NCBI GenBank assembly: GCA_020849765.1
Contig: JADLAY010000026.1
Span: forward strand, 62,001-126,000
Direction: 5' to 3'
Source of the DNA: Anaerolineae bacterium
GTDB lineage: Bacteria; Chloroflexota; Anaerolineae; Aggregatilineales; Phototrophicaceae
Length of the DNA: 64,000 nt
Each line of letters starts with the position of its first letter. Positions within the stretch are counted from its first letter, which is position 1. Below are positions 63,699 to 64,000 of the stretch, piece by piece. The notes below the pieces were generated by a model that ran no database searches, had not been told where the DNA came from, and worked only from the letters and a program-made list of their open reading frames with translations. Position numbers and translations under genes: made by a program.

Positions 63699-64000
63699 TT
63701 AACCTTTAACGCCTGCTGATGCCACGCTCTGCACGAACCAGCGTTGGAAGAGCAGGAACAGGATCAAAACCGGCACCGTTGCCAGCGAAGCGAAGGCCAT
63801 AATATCCCCCCACTGGCGCGGCGCCTGACCGAAGAAGACGCGCATCGCCACCGGCAGCGGTTGGAATTCGAACCCGCGCGTCGCCATGAGCGGCCACAGA
63901 AAGCTGCCCCAGTGCGTCAGCGCCTGCAAGATGGCGACCGTCGCGAACACCGGCAGCGACAACGGCACGATGATGCGCCAGTAGATGGTGAAGATGTTGG
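63699..64000 (-). CDS. Carbohydrate ABC transporter permease (MalG type), partial
   Basis: The C-terminal part (about 99 residues) of a CUT1 permease. The visible sequence starts in the EAA-loop region (IFTIYWRIIVPLSLPV) and contains LTHWGSFLWPLMATRG and a last helix with a SAGVKG tail. The gene continues past the window edge. It is 83 bases upstream of the GH32 gene on the same strand, so the two probably belong to one operon. Confidence 0.85.
   Translation of the reverse strand, partial: NIFTIYWRIIVPLSLPVFATVAILQALTHWGSFLWPLMATRGFEFQPLPVAMRVFFGQAPRQWGDIMAFASLATVPVLILFLLFQRWFVQSVASAGVKG

Overview
The window is GC-rich, densely coded bacterial chromosome. The features point to Chloroflexota, most likely class Anaerolineae: CUT1 sugar ABC operons without their own ATPase, LysM plus Pro/Thr-rich secreted proteins, a DUF3048 lipoprotein-like protein, DUF4388 with a small Ras-like GTPase, a MalT-type LuxR regulator, a PASTA-less Ser/Thr kinase and a T-box leader on pheS. 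The lineage is inferred from gene content, not from a marker phylogeny. No rRNA, CRISPR array, transposase or phage gene was seen.

Layout. 0.4-7.3 kb: two tiny membrane proteins, a Gfo/Idh/MocA oxidoreductase, a secreted sorbosone-dehydrogenase-like propeller, a secreted PHB-depolymerase-type esterase, an SDR oxidoreductase and a large TPR/SH3 membrane protein. 7.5-12 kb: a CUT1 sugar uptake operon (binding protein and two permeases) under a LacI-family regulator with a 27-bp perfect palindrome in front of it. 12.1-16.5 kb: tRNA-Val and a polar amino-acid ABC operon (ATPase and two permeases, no binding protein). 16.8-24.9 kb: an MDR dehydrogenase, secreted TPR and propeller proteins, an AtuA-like small protein, an alpha/beta hydrolase, a GTPase/DUF4388 pair and a DUF3048 protein. 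25.0-28.5 kb: tig-clpP-clpX, the proteostasis operon, closed by a strong terminator.

29.1-35.5 kb: a stand-alone DnaJ-type zinc-finger mini-protein, then a Phe T-box leader (specifier UUC) driving pheS, a small membrane-anchored protein, a YeiH-family transporter and pheT, then tRNA-Gly. 35.6-37.5 kb: a lower-GC patch next to the tRNA with a small membrane protein and a PIN-like nuclease that has a 41-residue repeat array. 37.8-44.2 kb: a MalT-like regulator, an orphan MacB-type permease, a solo B3/B4 protein and small or unknown proteins. 44.2-49.8 kb: an acyl-CoA carboxylase beta chain, a KimA/APC-type transporter with a promoter plus structured leader plus attenuator, an orphan metal-type ABC ATPase and DUF554. 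50-57.2 kb: a lipoprotein, an unknown protein, Hsp20, two LysM proteins, a Ser/Thr kinase and a membrane-anchored ATPase. 57.3-64 kb: a second sugar locus (binding protein, MalF-type, MalG-type and a duplicated MalF-type permease) behind two LacI-type operators, a GH32 beta-fructosidase and the end of another MalG-type permease.

Together the genes describe a heterotroph that imports sugars (probably sucrose or fructosides or alpha-glucosides at the right end) and amino acids. The most interesting parts are the regulated leaders (pheS T-box; unassigned leader at 45.96-46.11 kb), the trigger factor with a His/Asp/Glu-rich insertion, and the PIN-like repeat protein beside tRNA-Gly.
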